From contig NC_083348.1 in assembly GCF_019175385.1 (NCBI RefSeq), positions 43,856,950 through 43,920,949 on the forward strand: a stretch of DNA of 64,000 nucleotides, in the 5' to 3' direction. Source of the DNA: Lycium barbarum (taxonomy: Eukaryota; Streptophyta; Magnoliopsida; Solanales; Solanaceae). How positions within the stretch are numbered: the stretch's first letter is position 1; each line of letters starts with the position of its first letter. Shown in pieces: positions 23,651 to 35,200 of the stretch. Both the position numbers and the translations under genes were made by a program. The notes beneath the pieces were generated by a model that had not been told where the DNA came from, ran no database searches, and was given only the letters and a program-made list of their open reading frames with translations.

Positions 23651-26569
23651 TGTCACGACCCAACCCCGCAGGCCGTGACTAGTGCCCGATCTGGGCACCC
23701 AAACCAATCTATCAAATGCATTCAAATACATAGCAGAAGCCGACAAGGCTATATTCCAAACTTAGATAATTTCTAGAAAAATTTCGGCAGAGTTTCCTTT
23801 GTTTTACAGACTATCCAAAATAGCCCTGTACACAGCAAACACCAACAAAGGCCACACAGGGCTAACAAAGCAACGTATAAACATATGCGGACCGGCCGCC
23901 TCGGCGTATGGGATCGGCTAAACAACATATACACATAACCATACAGAAAGACCATAACCCACAGACCTCTAAACTGACCGACAGAACCATATGACGGGAC
24001 AGGGCCCCGCCGTACCCAAATAGTCAGATGTACAGAAATATATACATGGCAAAAGATATATATACCAAAAGTGGACTCCGAATCAAAGGGAGTACTCCGA
24101 AATAGCAGAAGTGGAGCCTACAGTGGTGGATCACCGGCGTCTGTACCTGCGGGCATGAAACGCAGCCCCCGAAGAAAGGGGGTCAGTACGAAAGATGTAC
24201 TGAGTATGTAAAGCATGGAGTACAGAAATATAGACCACAACTGAAAGCAAACAGGATACAAGGGAGAGAAATGCCGAACAGTATATCCAAATGTGTATCA
24301 AAATCATATATACATAATGCAAACAAAATCATGCAAAGCTCAGGAACGTGGTCACCACTCCGACGCTAGTGCCACACACAGCATAACACCAGAAGGTTCA
24401 AATCTCCGTACATCCCTGAGCACACACATATCAGCATATCATATCACCAGCCATATCACAGCATAACTCCAAACGGAACCCGGCCCTATGGCGAGGTCTC
24501 GGGAACCGTAACACAGCATACGGCCGAATTTATCATAGTGCGCACGAATCATAACCGGCCCGGGAACCGGTGAACGAAATCATAATAAGGCACGAGCGGA
24601 GTCGTGAGCAAATAATGCAATTTGTATATCAAAATAGCCTTTCAAAACTTGATTACTTCATAAGTCATTTCATTAATCAAAGTAGTCAAAAAAATTAGCT
24701 AGTACAAAAGTTTATTTCACAAAATGTTCCCAAAGTGGTACGTATGGCTCAAAACATAGCTTAGTATATCGTAGTAATCAAAACATTATTTCATAGAGGA
24801 CAATTTCACAATCGAAGATTCTTTATCGAAACTTATCCAAAAAGAGAGCCTAATAGGACAAATAAGGCATCTCGGGGTTAGCGGGCCAACCTCGGGTCAA
24901 GTCGAGGTGGCGAACATGAATTACGGACATTTAGGGTCTATGGGATCATACATAAAGGTTTCGAAGTAATCCAATTGCATTTGCATAAGTTTCGGACGTT
25001 TGATTGCTTTCTAGCCAAAATAGAGTCATTAGACTTCAATTGGATTGAATGAATAGTAGCCATTTTCTAGATCGGATTTCGAGGAGCAGAATTGCCCCCG
25101 GGGTTCCGATATCAACCTAGCCTACTAAGACATGCCAAAAGAAGGAGTGGGGAGCCTTACATACCTTATAAGCGCCTTATGCTCGCCCAAAACTCAGATC
25201 CCGTTTCGTCCAGAATCTGCAAATGGTCAAAGTTACCAATTAGAGATTTCAAAGCTTAAGATTACATTCAACCCCATATTTGTCTACCGAAATTTCGGCA
25301 GCACTTCCCCTATATATAACACCCCCGAGACTTAGCTCGGTTCAATATACATCAACACAACAACCCAAACATCGCAAACATCATAAACCATAGCTATTTC
25401 ACCTTAACTTCAATATTCTTCCTTACTATATAAGTTGACAACTTTCATTCAAACTTCACAATACCAAACTAATGCCCGCATTATTGTATTCATTCACCCA
25501 TTCAAGGTTATTCAAACACATTCCAATTATGTTCCAAACAATATACCTAAGTTCTAGGAGTTCGTCACTTTCCATATTTCATCCGAAATGTCAACAATTA
25601 CGACGAACCTACTAACTCGGATTGTTTCACTCCAAATTCGTTAACAACAACCATAATTCACATTTAAAGTCTTAATATCATAATTATACAAGGATATACA
25701 CGAATATACCAAAGTCATATACATTCCCATAATAATCCGCCACCATTTTCAATACCAATTCACTTCGTTAAACATTCGTTTACGTTATAAATGCCACAAC
25801 GACACAACTAATCAACTAAACAAATCAAATTCACCTTTGCCTTCTACTTCTTATAGCTCACGGCCACAACACCCCACACACACACAACCACGGTTTCATA
25901 CATACATCAAAACTACGAGGTGCTCGTCTATTCTCAATCCTTATCATATTCATACAAATTCCATAACATTTAAGGGGCAAAATTCTTACCTTTTCTTGAA
26001 AATCCGACTTGCCGCAAACGTGATTCTTCCGCCAAACTAATTGTATCCCGTTGAAGAGCGCCTTGAGTGCACTACAAATATGGGAAGAACAAGATTTTTG
26101 GAACCAAGACAAAAGCTAGAGAATTAATTATTATTTTTTTTTGGAAAATGGGGGTTCGGCCGAATGGGGCTTATAAGCTCAAAGTGGAGTTGTTGATTTT
26201 TTTCTTGATAAGTCTAAAATGAAGCCTTGATATATATCCAAATGGGTGGTCACATGTATATCACATGACCATTAAAAATGGGTTGGGCCTTGGCCTCTTG
26301 GCCGGCCACCCCAAAGACTTGGGCCTCAATTCAAATTTTTTTTTTTTGTTCAAATTTTTCTTGGCCCAATTCGTTAAAGTCTCGTTTTGTAATTCCCGAA
26401 ACTAATTTCCGAAATTCCAAATTTACCCTCGGCCTTCCCCAATGTATTTACGCCAATAATTTCATAAACGACATAAGCATAATGACTAAAATCAATTTAT
26501 CTCCTTATAACATACAAGTCTTAATTATTTTTCTCGATTTCCAATTATGCGAAAACACGAGACATAACA
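23651..26569 (-). mobile_element. Element B, 5' LTR
   Basis: TGTCACGACCC...GAGACATAACA, 2,919 bp. It is nearly identical to 15,567-18,479 and carries the palindrome at 25,287-25,298 and the same TATATA-containing block. It would hold the promoter for transcription leftward into gag. Confidence 0.95.
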
Positions 26570-26574
26570 GCGTC
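26570..26574. repeat. Target-site duplication GCGTC, right copy (element B)
   Basis: It follows the terminal ACATAACA of B; the gag of A resumes in frame after it. Confidence 0.95.
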
Positions 26575-26745
26575 GCAGACTGGGATGGACATTGCCCGGT
26601 TACAGGCCTACGCACAGGGTATGGAGGACCGGCACAGAGGGCGCCAGCCTGATAGAGATCGTGACAGGAGGCAGCCCAAGAAGGCTAGATCAGCCAGTTA
26701 TTCAGGGGAGTTTCGGGGCGGGCAGCCTCAGCCGCAATATAGCAG
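26575..26745 (+). pseudogene. Element A gag, continuation after element B, then deleted
   Basis: After the second copy of GCGTC the gag frame resumes (ALGMED-like block: GMEDRHRGRQPDRDRDRR...). It runs to about 26,745, where it joins the LTR of element C at ATACCCCTC. Everything downstream in A is missing: the zinc knuckle, all of pol and the 3' LTR. The deletion joins A directly to its former target, so A is a 5' remnant of about 4.05 kb once B is excluded. Confidence 0.88.
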
Positions 26746-27195
26746 ATACCCCTCATAGGACGGTTCCACCGACCTTCTCAAGTGGGACCCGCGGAAGCCA
26801 TTTGACAGCTTGGAGTCTTTATCATAAAATGGCCATAAATCTTGATCCCGATATCGTATGAGGGCCCACGACCTATGGTTGGAAATCTCTTTCAATTATC
26901 TACAACTTTCGTTTTTGGTGTGTTTCCAAATTCCAAACTTACAATAGCGTTTTGACCCCTTCAAGTCAGATCATCCGAAAACGTATCTTTAAATCATCCT
27001 TTTGAAGGGCTTATGCTCATATTTGGCTTGAGGGTCCTTCTTAAGATTTGCTCAACTTCCCATGCACTACTCATATCACTTTTCATATGTCCTTTATAAA
27101 ATCCCAAAATGTGGGCCTCACCTTAACTTACGGTTATGAGGGCTATTCATCAAGTAACACGTTAACTGATTTACTCCATACGCTCTCTAAATGTC

Positions 27196-27205
27196 ATATA
27201 TATAT
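27196..27205. repeat. (AT)5, unexpanded partner of the (AT)24 tract at 5,171
   Basis: This is the homologous site in the other LTR of element C, flanked by matching sequence on both sides. Confidence 0.85.
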
Positions 27206-27321
27206 TCTTATACTCAGATCATACAATCTTCATCCCTGATTCTTGTATAACTTTGCTCTCCCTTGAGCTCATACTAAGCCGTCTACAGTTTTGGTAACAC
27301 GAAATTTTCCGGGGTGTAACA

Positions 27322-29222
27322 GCCTTGGACATGGGTGGGCAATGTGGGCGAGTGCGTGGGTGAGTAGTGGCCTACGTGGTTGGCTATGTGGCTGCTCACA
27401 TGTGGTCCACGTGGCCTCTCTCCTTTTCAGATTTTTGCCTTGACTTTTGGACCCACACAACCTAGTATTTGCACTTTTTGGGTAGAAAAACACCTTTTGA
27501 CCCTTTTGCCCAAAATTTATGGATCAAACGCCCTTTTATGTCACCTTCTTCCTCTTGAAGATATGAACACCCTCAAGAACATAAGAGTAATTCAAAAACC
27601 CAACTACCCTCAAATCAACTCCAAATTCGCTCAAATTTTGGATCTAAGTTCTCTTTGATGTGGAGAACAAAGCCCAATAGGTTTCAATCTCCAATTTCAC
27701 CCTCTTCAGAAGACCCATTTTTCAAGTTTCAAAGCTTGAAGGTTCTACAATGGTGGATGACTCAATAATGATCCAAATGACTCGAAATTGAAGATTTGAA
27801 ACCCTAAAACACTAAGGAACAAGAATCTAATGTCAAAACAACAAAATAAACACGAAATTTTTGGTGGAAAATTTCCATTATTTTTTTTGTAATAAAACCC
27901 AAGATTCGATTTGTTGGAACAAACCTATATACCAATTGATGCAATAATTAAAACAAAAAAGAAGAGAAAATGACAAGAAATTAAATGATAGATAATTTGA
28001 CACAACTAAAGATCCAAATTAGCAACCAATGATCTTAAATTAACTTGACCTCTAATTTAGGAACTAAAGAGCACCAAACTCTTAGGATGACCAATAGGGA
28101 TTTGACACCCTAATAACCAATTCTCTCACAATGTTCACAATCTCAAGTTTAGCAAGCTTTCAACACTCAAAAGAGTTTTATAATCTCAAAATATCAATAA
28201 TAAAAATAGTCTAAGTCTTCAAAATGAATAAACTCCTATTTATAATAGAAATATAAAGAAGACAATTAAGTTATTACACTTCTACCCTTAATGAAGTAAG
28301 GGCCTTGTTTGGATGTCTTCTTTGGGCAAAGGAACTTGAAATTGCAAATCTTCAAGTAATAGCCACATTGCAAACATGACCATCTTCAACACTATTCTCC
28401 AAACCATCCCTTCATGTTATCATGAATACTTGGAATCCCCGAGAAGGCTCTAGAGTGTACTCAAGTACGTCTCTCCTCATGAACAACCCTTGCATAGCTT
28501 GAAGTTCCCTTGCTTGACACCTTGTGAAAGGTCTTGATGCAACTTGGATTGTATCATTTAATCTTAGCAGACTCCGTTCTTGAGTCCCATCTTGATTGAT
28601 TTTTGCCCCCTTGCGCGATCTAAATTATACTTTTGGTCTTTGCTCAACATTGTTTTACACTATCATAAAATAGTATGATTAATATTTATTCTTGCCGTCT
28701 TTCATGTTTTCTTGATTCATTGCCCTTTAAATAGTAAAAATGTCTAGAGAGTTTTTGCTAAAGTCCTATAGAAGTATGCATGATATTGTGTCTTAACTTT
28801 TACTATTGATTATAACATGATGTTCTTTTTCTAATAAAAACCTAAATTAATCGAACCGTACCGCTCTCGAAGAGAAATCAAGATGATGAGACGATTTTAA
28901 AAAGACTAATTTTAGTTTTACAAAATCAGATAATCGAAAAATTGATATGACATAAATCTTATAAAATAACCACCGCAATAGTACGATTGACACCCTAGTT
29001 ATGAGTACTATTTTGTTTTTCTAACGACAAATAATGTAATTACGGTTGACTTGATTTTCTTTCTGGTGTACTACGCAATAATTTACTTTTCTGTTCTCTT
29101 AAGAAAGCTGTGAACCAGCAGCTCTAGCACCACCATAGTGACTACTCACTCTCTTTCTCTATCTATCGAAGAAAACAGGACACCTGAACCGTTGGATCCC
29201 CTATCTTCGCCGGGCGATACAG
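27322..29222. other. Upstream DNA of the TMN1-like gene, no recognised gene
   Basis: The first ~100 bases are GT-rich (GGGTGGGCAATGTGGGCG...). The rest is AT-rich with short, unconserved open frames (for example 27,380-27,658). No repeat in this window matches it. The promoter and 5' UTR of the downstream gene must lie near 29,000-29,222. I see no convincing TATA box there, and a TTGACT (W-box core) at about 29,045 is too short to weigh. There is no ATG in the ~100 bases before the chosen start. Confidence 0.5.
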
Positions 29223-32200
29223 ATGCGGCCGACCGTCCGATCACTCTCTCTTGTCCTATTCTTTCTCATCCTTTCGCCGGCCCTAGCTTCCGAGTCCGAT
29301 CACAAGGTAACAATTCTACATAGCAACTGGAAACCCTAATTCTATGTTCTTAATGGTTCACATTTGTCGAAATTCGGTCACTTTCGTTGAATTCTTCCTG
29401 TGTTTATTCAGATCTATGCGGATTTTGATTATTGCTGGGGATCTTACTCCCCAAGATTATGCCCTATGTCCATTTTTGAAAATATTTACGCCACGTAGCC
29501 CATACTTTGTGTTTAAACACCCGACTTTCAACATATTTGTGTGTATAAACACCTTTTATACAAGGTTGACACATTATGTATATGTTTTCCCCTAGTATAA
29601 TGTTGTATAATACTCCCCCTCCCAATTTATGTGGCACCTTTTGAATTTCAAGATTCAAACGAATTTTTCTTTGACCGTAATTTTTTAATATCTCGTTTAA
29701 ATATTTAGAATAGTCAATTATTGTGACTTATAGTATGTTTTATGTAGTTTTCAAATATGTAAAAACAATTTCAAAAAAGTTAAAGATTTCATGTCTGAGT
29801 TCACAGTCAAACTAAACAGGTTTGACTCTCAAACTCGAATTGTACCACATAAATTGGGAAAGAGGGAGTATTGTATATTTGGCTACGTGGCGTAAATATT
29901 TTCAAAAGCTGTATATTTTTGAAAATATCCCGTGTTAATCGTCTGTCGTGTTCACTAAAAAGGAAAGTAAGACAAACAAATTGAAACATAGGGAGTAATA
30001 CAATTTGTTTCAATTTGTTTGTCTTACTTTCTTTTTTTGTCCGTTTCAAAAAAGAATGCCTCTTTCCTTTTTGGACAACTTTTTAATTCCAACTTTCCAC
30101 GTGGCATGTTTAAGACCACAAGATTTAAGGACACTTTGGTACATTTTACATATCTTTAATTTAAGACCACAAGATTCGAAAGTCTTCTTTCCTTTCTTAA
30201 ACTCCGTGCCAAGTCAAAACCAGACAAACAAATTGAAACCGAGGGAGTATTTACTTTCATCCATTATTGGCATTAAGACTTTGGTACGAGTCATTTTATT
30301 TTGTTTAGAAATTTGCATGTCAGTATAAACTGTACAGTAACATCTAATGTTAGAGAACAAGTAATTGTTTTTAAAAGACAAAAAATTTGATGAAATTGAG
30401 TCCATGTGGAGCTGAATGAATAATAGAAGATCTATAAATCTGATTGGTGCATAGTTACTGTTATTATTATATTTTATTAAATCAAATCTATAATGGCTCA
30501 CAAATAACAAAGTTTAAAAAAGAAGGCCTCTTTCCCTTTTGGGCAACTCTTTAATTCCAACTTTCTACATGGCATGTTTAGGCATTTTGGTACATTCTAA
30601 ATATCGTTAGTTTAAGACCACAAGATTCAAAATTCTTCTTACTTTCTTAAATTTCGTGCCAAGTCAAGACTAGACACACAAATTGAAATGGAGGGAGTAG
30701 TATATTATAATAAATATTGGATCTTTTCCTCTGTATTGTAAAAACATCTCTACTGGAGAGCGACTAGCTTAACTCTAACGAGGCTGACTCAGTCTTACAT
30801 GCACTCTCGTTTGTTCGTAGCATTGCAATTCATAGTCTCTCTCTGGAGAAGGTATATGATTTATTCTTCATAAAAAACAAGGTGTATGATTTATTGTTCA
30901 GGAGGCTTTATGGTTCTTTTCACACTTCATTCTATTCTATTACTCGTCGCTGCCAATTGGAACTATTGTAGTCTGATGCACTTAAAACTTGTCATTTCTT
31001 TTCTCCCTTTAGTTGTCTATTTTTGTGTGGGTGTTTGTAAGATGTTAATCCGATATTGTTCTTTTAGCTTATAATTTCTTGCAATACAGGTTTGCCTACG
31101 TCTTTGCTCCACGCTTTGTTCGTTTTTAAAAATACTGGGAGAAGATAAATCTATTAGAATATAGAAAATATATATCCTGTAAACTTTTGCAAAGTATTAA
31201 TGAATGCACCAGTAAAGTGAATGTATTGGTACACCTGTAATTATCATTTCTTGTCTAACTATTTTTCATATAAAATTAGTTTTCTCTGATCCCTATGCTT
31301 TGTCCAACAGTATCAAGCAGATGATCCAGTTACCCTCTGGGTAAATAAAGTTGGGCCATATAATAACCCACAGGAAACATATAACTATTACAGCCTTCCA
31401 TTCTGTCATGCATCCGTTTCTACTCACAAATGGGGTGGCCTTGGTGAAGTTTTGGGTGGAAATGAGCTTATCGATAGTCAGATTGACCTAAAGTTTCAAA
31501 GTATGTGGATCTATTTTAATCTGATTCCCAGTGTTTTCTAGTTTGATTTGAGTTGATATGGACTATTCTATTTTGACAGAAAATGTGGACAAGGGTAGCA
31601 TTTGTGAGCTTGAGCTTGATGAGACGAAGGTTAAGCAATTCAAGGATGCTATTGAGAGCAATTATTGGTTTGAATTCTTCATTGGTACGTTACAAAGTTT
31701 GTTCTTTTTGATATATTTTAACATTATATAGCTAATGGAATGGGATGGGATATAATACGTATTACACAATCAAAGTTGTCAAAGATTGGATTTATTTCAA
31801 GCTAGTAATCCCATCATTCCAACATTGATCATATTTTATTTTTGTTAATTCATTTTTGGCAGAAGTCCGGGAAATATTCCAATAAGAACATCTTTTGTTC
31901 AGTCATATTTGTCACATAGTGTCTATTGTGGCAGAAGGGGAGCCTTGGCGTAACTGGTAAAGTTGCTGCCATGTGACCAGGAGGTCACGGGTTCGAGCCG
32001 TGGAAACAGCTTCTTGCAGAAATGCAAGGTAAGGCTGTGTACAATAGACCCTTGTGGTCTGGCCCTTCCCTGGACCCTGCGCATAGCGGGAGCTTAGTGC
32101 ACCGGGCTGCCCTTTAGTGTCTATTGTGGCAATTAAACTAATTATTTATGTAGCTTTTGGGGACTAGGTATTGGTGCTGATTGACGTTCTCTCTTTTGGT

Positions 32201-35200
32201 TTTATAATTCCTGTATAATAACTATGGATGGTTTTCATCAAAAAGAAATGAAGAAAGATCATGGATGGTCTCACAGATAGGTGATTGGTGGTACATTTCT
32301 CCTGCTAATATTTTAATGAATTACCGAATTATAAAGTTAATTATCTCCTAAAGCTTTTCAATGGACACTGGCAAGTTAATTATGCTCGGTTTGTCTACTC
32401 TTTAGTAAAGAATCGAGATTGAATTTTTTAGAATCTTTTTGGGATTTAGTCAAATACACAAAATGTGGCATTTAAAAAAAAACAAAAACTTTTTGGGATT
32501 TTTATACAAGATAGCGATCACGAATTTTGTTGTGGACCGCAAGCAAATATAAGTTACTTTGTCAAAGAAGTAGGTATTGCTTCAAAATGGTACAACATTA
32601 ACCATAAAATCTTTCTCAAAAAAAAAAAAAAAAACACATTAACCATAAAATCGTAGAATATTGTCCTATCCAACATAGACACTAGGCTATAGCATGTTCC
32701 CACAACGCTCTTACAGTGGACCAAAAATGCATTACAAAATATGAGCTAAATTTCCAGAGAGCTTTACATTCTATTCCAAGGTAACACAATTTGATGATCA
32801 AGGGTTTACTCAAAGTGCAAGATTTAATCCATGAATTTCTACATTTGTAGAATGGGACAATGCATGAAGTAATGTAGGTGTACTTCATTTCATGATGTAA
32901 AGATGTTCTTGAGATGCACTTATGCTTGAAGCTTGGTGAGTGAAAGGTTAAGCAATTCACCTCTGCTTAGGTGGCACATTAGTACAGGTACCAAGGTACT
33001 AAGGCGAGCACATGGCTTCTGTATTGGAGAGGACTTCACTAACTAGTAAATATTGATGGAAAAACAATATCTTAATTGTTTGGTTTACGTTATTGATGAA
33101 CATGTTAGTGTCTGGGAGTTGGAAATTAGAAATTTAATATTATAAAATTGGTCATTAAATCTGAATTAGGAAAAATTGCAACAAAAAAAAAAAAACATCT
33201 TGGAAAAATTAAAAATGGTTTTTAAACTTGCCATGGGTTTTACCACATATTTCAATTAATTGCAGCCTTTCAATTTCTTTGTTCAATTGTGTTCCTATAA
33301 TTATTGCTGTGGAGAGATTGTGATTGTTTTAATTTTGGGTGGAACCTTTGCTTGAGGAGATATGTACCTTTTGCTTATGAAGTGACTTTGGGGAGACTTC
33401 AGCTGTTTGTGGTTTTAACATTTTGAGAGATGGATTTCTGCCGCAACTTCTCATGTATTATAAAAGATCTCCTTAATTCTTCCCTTTTTTTATTTGCAAC
33501 ATTCCTGTTGAAGTTATGTTGATTTTGCTTCTTGACTAGTACCTTTTTGTTTCCAGCACTGTTTATTATTCAGTTAACCCGTCTTATAAAAAAATTATGC
33601 CTTTTAGCATTTCTAATTTACTTTATGTTAATTCTGCTTGTCTTAACTTTTACCTTCTTTTGCTTGCGGTGTGCCAAATATTTTTTCCAGATGACCTGCC
33701 TTTATGGGGTATGTGCTCTCTAAACTTTCTCCCTTTTTCTTGCAAATTTCCTTTATTTACTTGATATACGGGTAAGTGGTTCTATTTTGTACTTTGTTTT
33801 GGTGTTGTAGGTTTTGTTGGTGAGCTACATGCCGACAGAAACAGTGATAACAAGCATGTGCTTTACACTCATAAGAATATTAACATTAAATACAACAAGG
33901 ACCAGGTCAGTGGCTTGTTTATTTCACCTATGGTAGCCTGTCCGCATACTGATGTCCCTGGTTTCTTTCTTGCAGATCATTCATGTTAATCTCTCTCAGG
34001 AGAGTCCAAAGCCTTTGGAAGCCGGGAGAACCTTGGACATGACATATTCTGTCAAATGGGAACCTACCAATATCAGTTTTGCTCGTCGTTTTGATGTTTA
34101 CTTGGACTACCCATTTTTTGAGCACCAGGTGGGCATTACTTTGACGCATTATTTCTTTAAGCAAACTTCTTAGAATGCGTTCCATCCCAAAGATGGAGCT
34201 AGAGATGGTGATTTAGTTTCTATATGTTCTTGTGGTCTATTACTGGCCAGAATATATACCCTTGGTGTGTTTTGTATCACTAGAGATAGATCAATGTAAA
34301 GTTATGAAAATCCTCTCGTGTTTGATGTAGCATAGCGAAATTCATTATCATGCTCGAGTTTCGTATGGTTATAATTGTATTGTTCACTCTGCAGATCCAT
34401 TGGTTCTCCATATTTAATTCCTTCATGATGGTCATCTTTCTTACTGGTCTAGTGTCCATGATTTTGATGCGGACATTGAGGAATGATTATGCAAAGTATG
34501 CTCGAGAAGATGATGATCTCGAAACCCTGGTAAAGACTTGATGCTGAAGAACCTTGTTTAACTAAGCCATACAAGGCTTTCTGTCCTAAAACATTAATGT
34601 TATTGTCTCAGGAAAGAGATGTTAGTGAAGAGTCTGGTTGGAAACTTGTTCATGGGGATGTGTTTCGGCCTCCTCGTTATCTAGCCCTAATTTCAGCTCT
34701 TGTTGGTACTGGGGCACAGCTTGCACTGCTTGTTCTCCTTGTCATTCTGTTGGCAATTGTGGGGACACTATATGTTGGGTATGTTGGAACACTTGATATC
34801 ATTCCTTGAGATTTAGTTGTTGCGTAATGACTCCTAGAGGCGATTCACAGGGCCATTTGATGATGCCTATTTTTTACTTTTCAAATTATTTGCATTAGAT
34901 TGTACATTTATTAGCAGACTGTTGTTATTCTTCTTGTATCATTTGTTTTAACAACTCTATTTATATGCTACATTGACAGAATTATCAGCTTAAACAGCAT
35001 TGGTTTTTTTTGGGGGAAAAGCTTAAGTGGCACATGTATATTATTTTTGCAGGAGAGGAGCTATTGTCACGACTTTCATAGTATGCTATGCTTTGACATC
35101 ATTCATTTCGGGCTATGTTAGTGGTGCAATGTACTCAAGGAACGGTGGTATGTGCTCTTGCTTATCTATTAGAATCTCTGCATGCAAGCCACTACTTTTA

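Larger units (their letters stand above)
15567..26569 (-). mobile_element. Element B: complete Ty3/gypsy chromovirus-type LTR retrotransposon (11.0 kb)
   Basis: This element has both LTRs, PBS, polypurine tract and a gag-pol order of Gag, protease, RT, RNase H, integrase, chromodomain-like tail. It is flanked by GCGTC. It lies in the opposite orientation to element A, inside A's gag. The two ~2.9-kb LTRs are very similar (roughly one difference per 60-100 bases in the stretches I compared), so the insertion is the youngest gypsy event here. Three in-frame TAG codons and one frameshift in pol mean this copy cannot make a full polyprotein. The integrase tail favours the Tekay/Del lineage of chromoviruses. 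Confidence 0.95.
9746..27321 (-). mobile_element. Element C, right (5') LTR, split by elements A and B
   Basis: The LTR starts TGTCACAGCCC at 9,746, runs to 11,694, and resumes at 26,746 until TGTAACA at 27,321. Together this is about 2.5 kb. The break at 11,694/26,746 falls where the left LTR reads through as GGTATTTATACCCC (about 4,717-4,730). Everything between is element A with B inside it. Sequence after 27,321 (GCCTTGGACATGG) is outside the element, but the matching left target copy lies outside the window. Confidence 0.85.

Noticed and set aside
15567..26569. Endogenous plant pararetrovirus
   Set aside because: It has two LTRs, a PBS, integrase and the order RT-RNase H-integrase, and no movement protein; it is a Ty3/gypsy element.
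15567..26569. Active autonomous retrotransposon
   Set aside because: Pol has three in-frame TAG codons and a frameshift, so this copy could move only with help in trans.
29138..29323. Frame overlapping exon 1 of the TMN1-like gene
   Set aside because: It begins with GTG, reads through the splice donor and lacks a signal peptide; the ATG at 29,223 gives the family protein.
31934..32114. A tRNA gene in intron 3
   Set aside because: Only the head is tRNA-like; the 181-bp unit with a 17-bp target duplication is a SINE.
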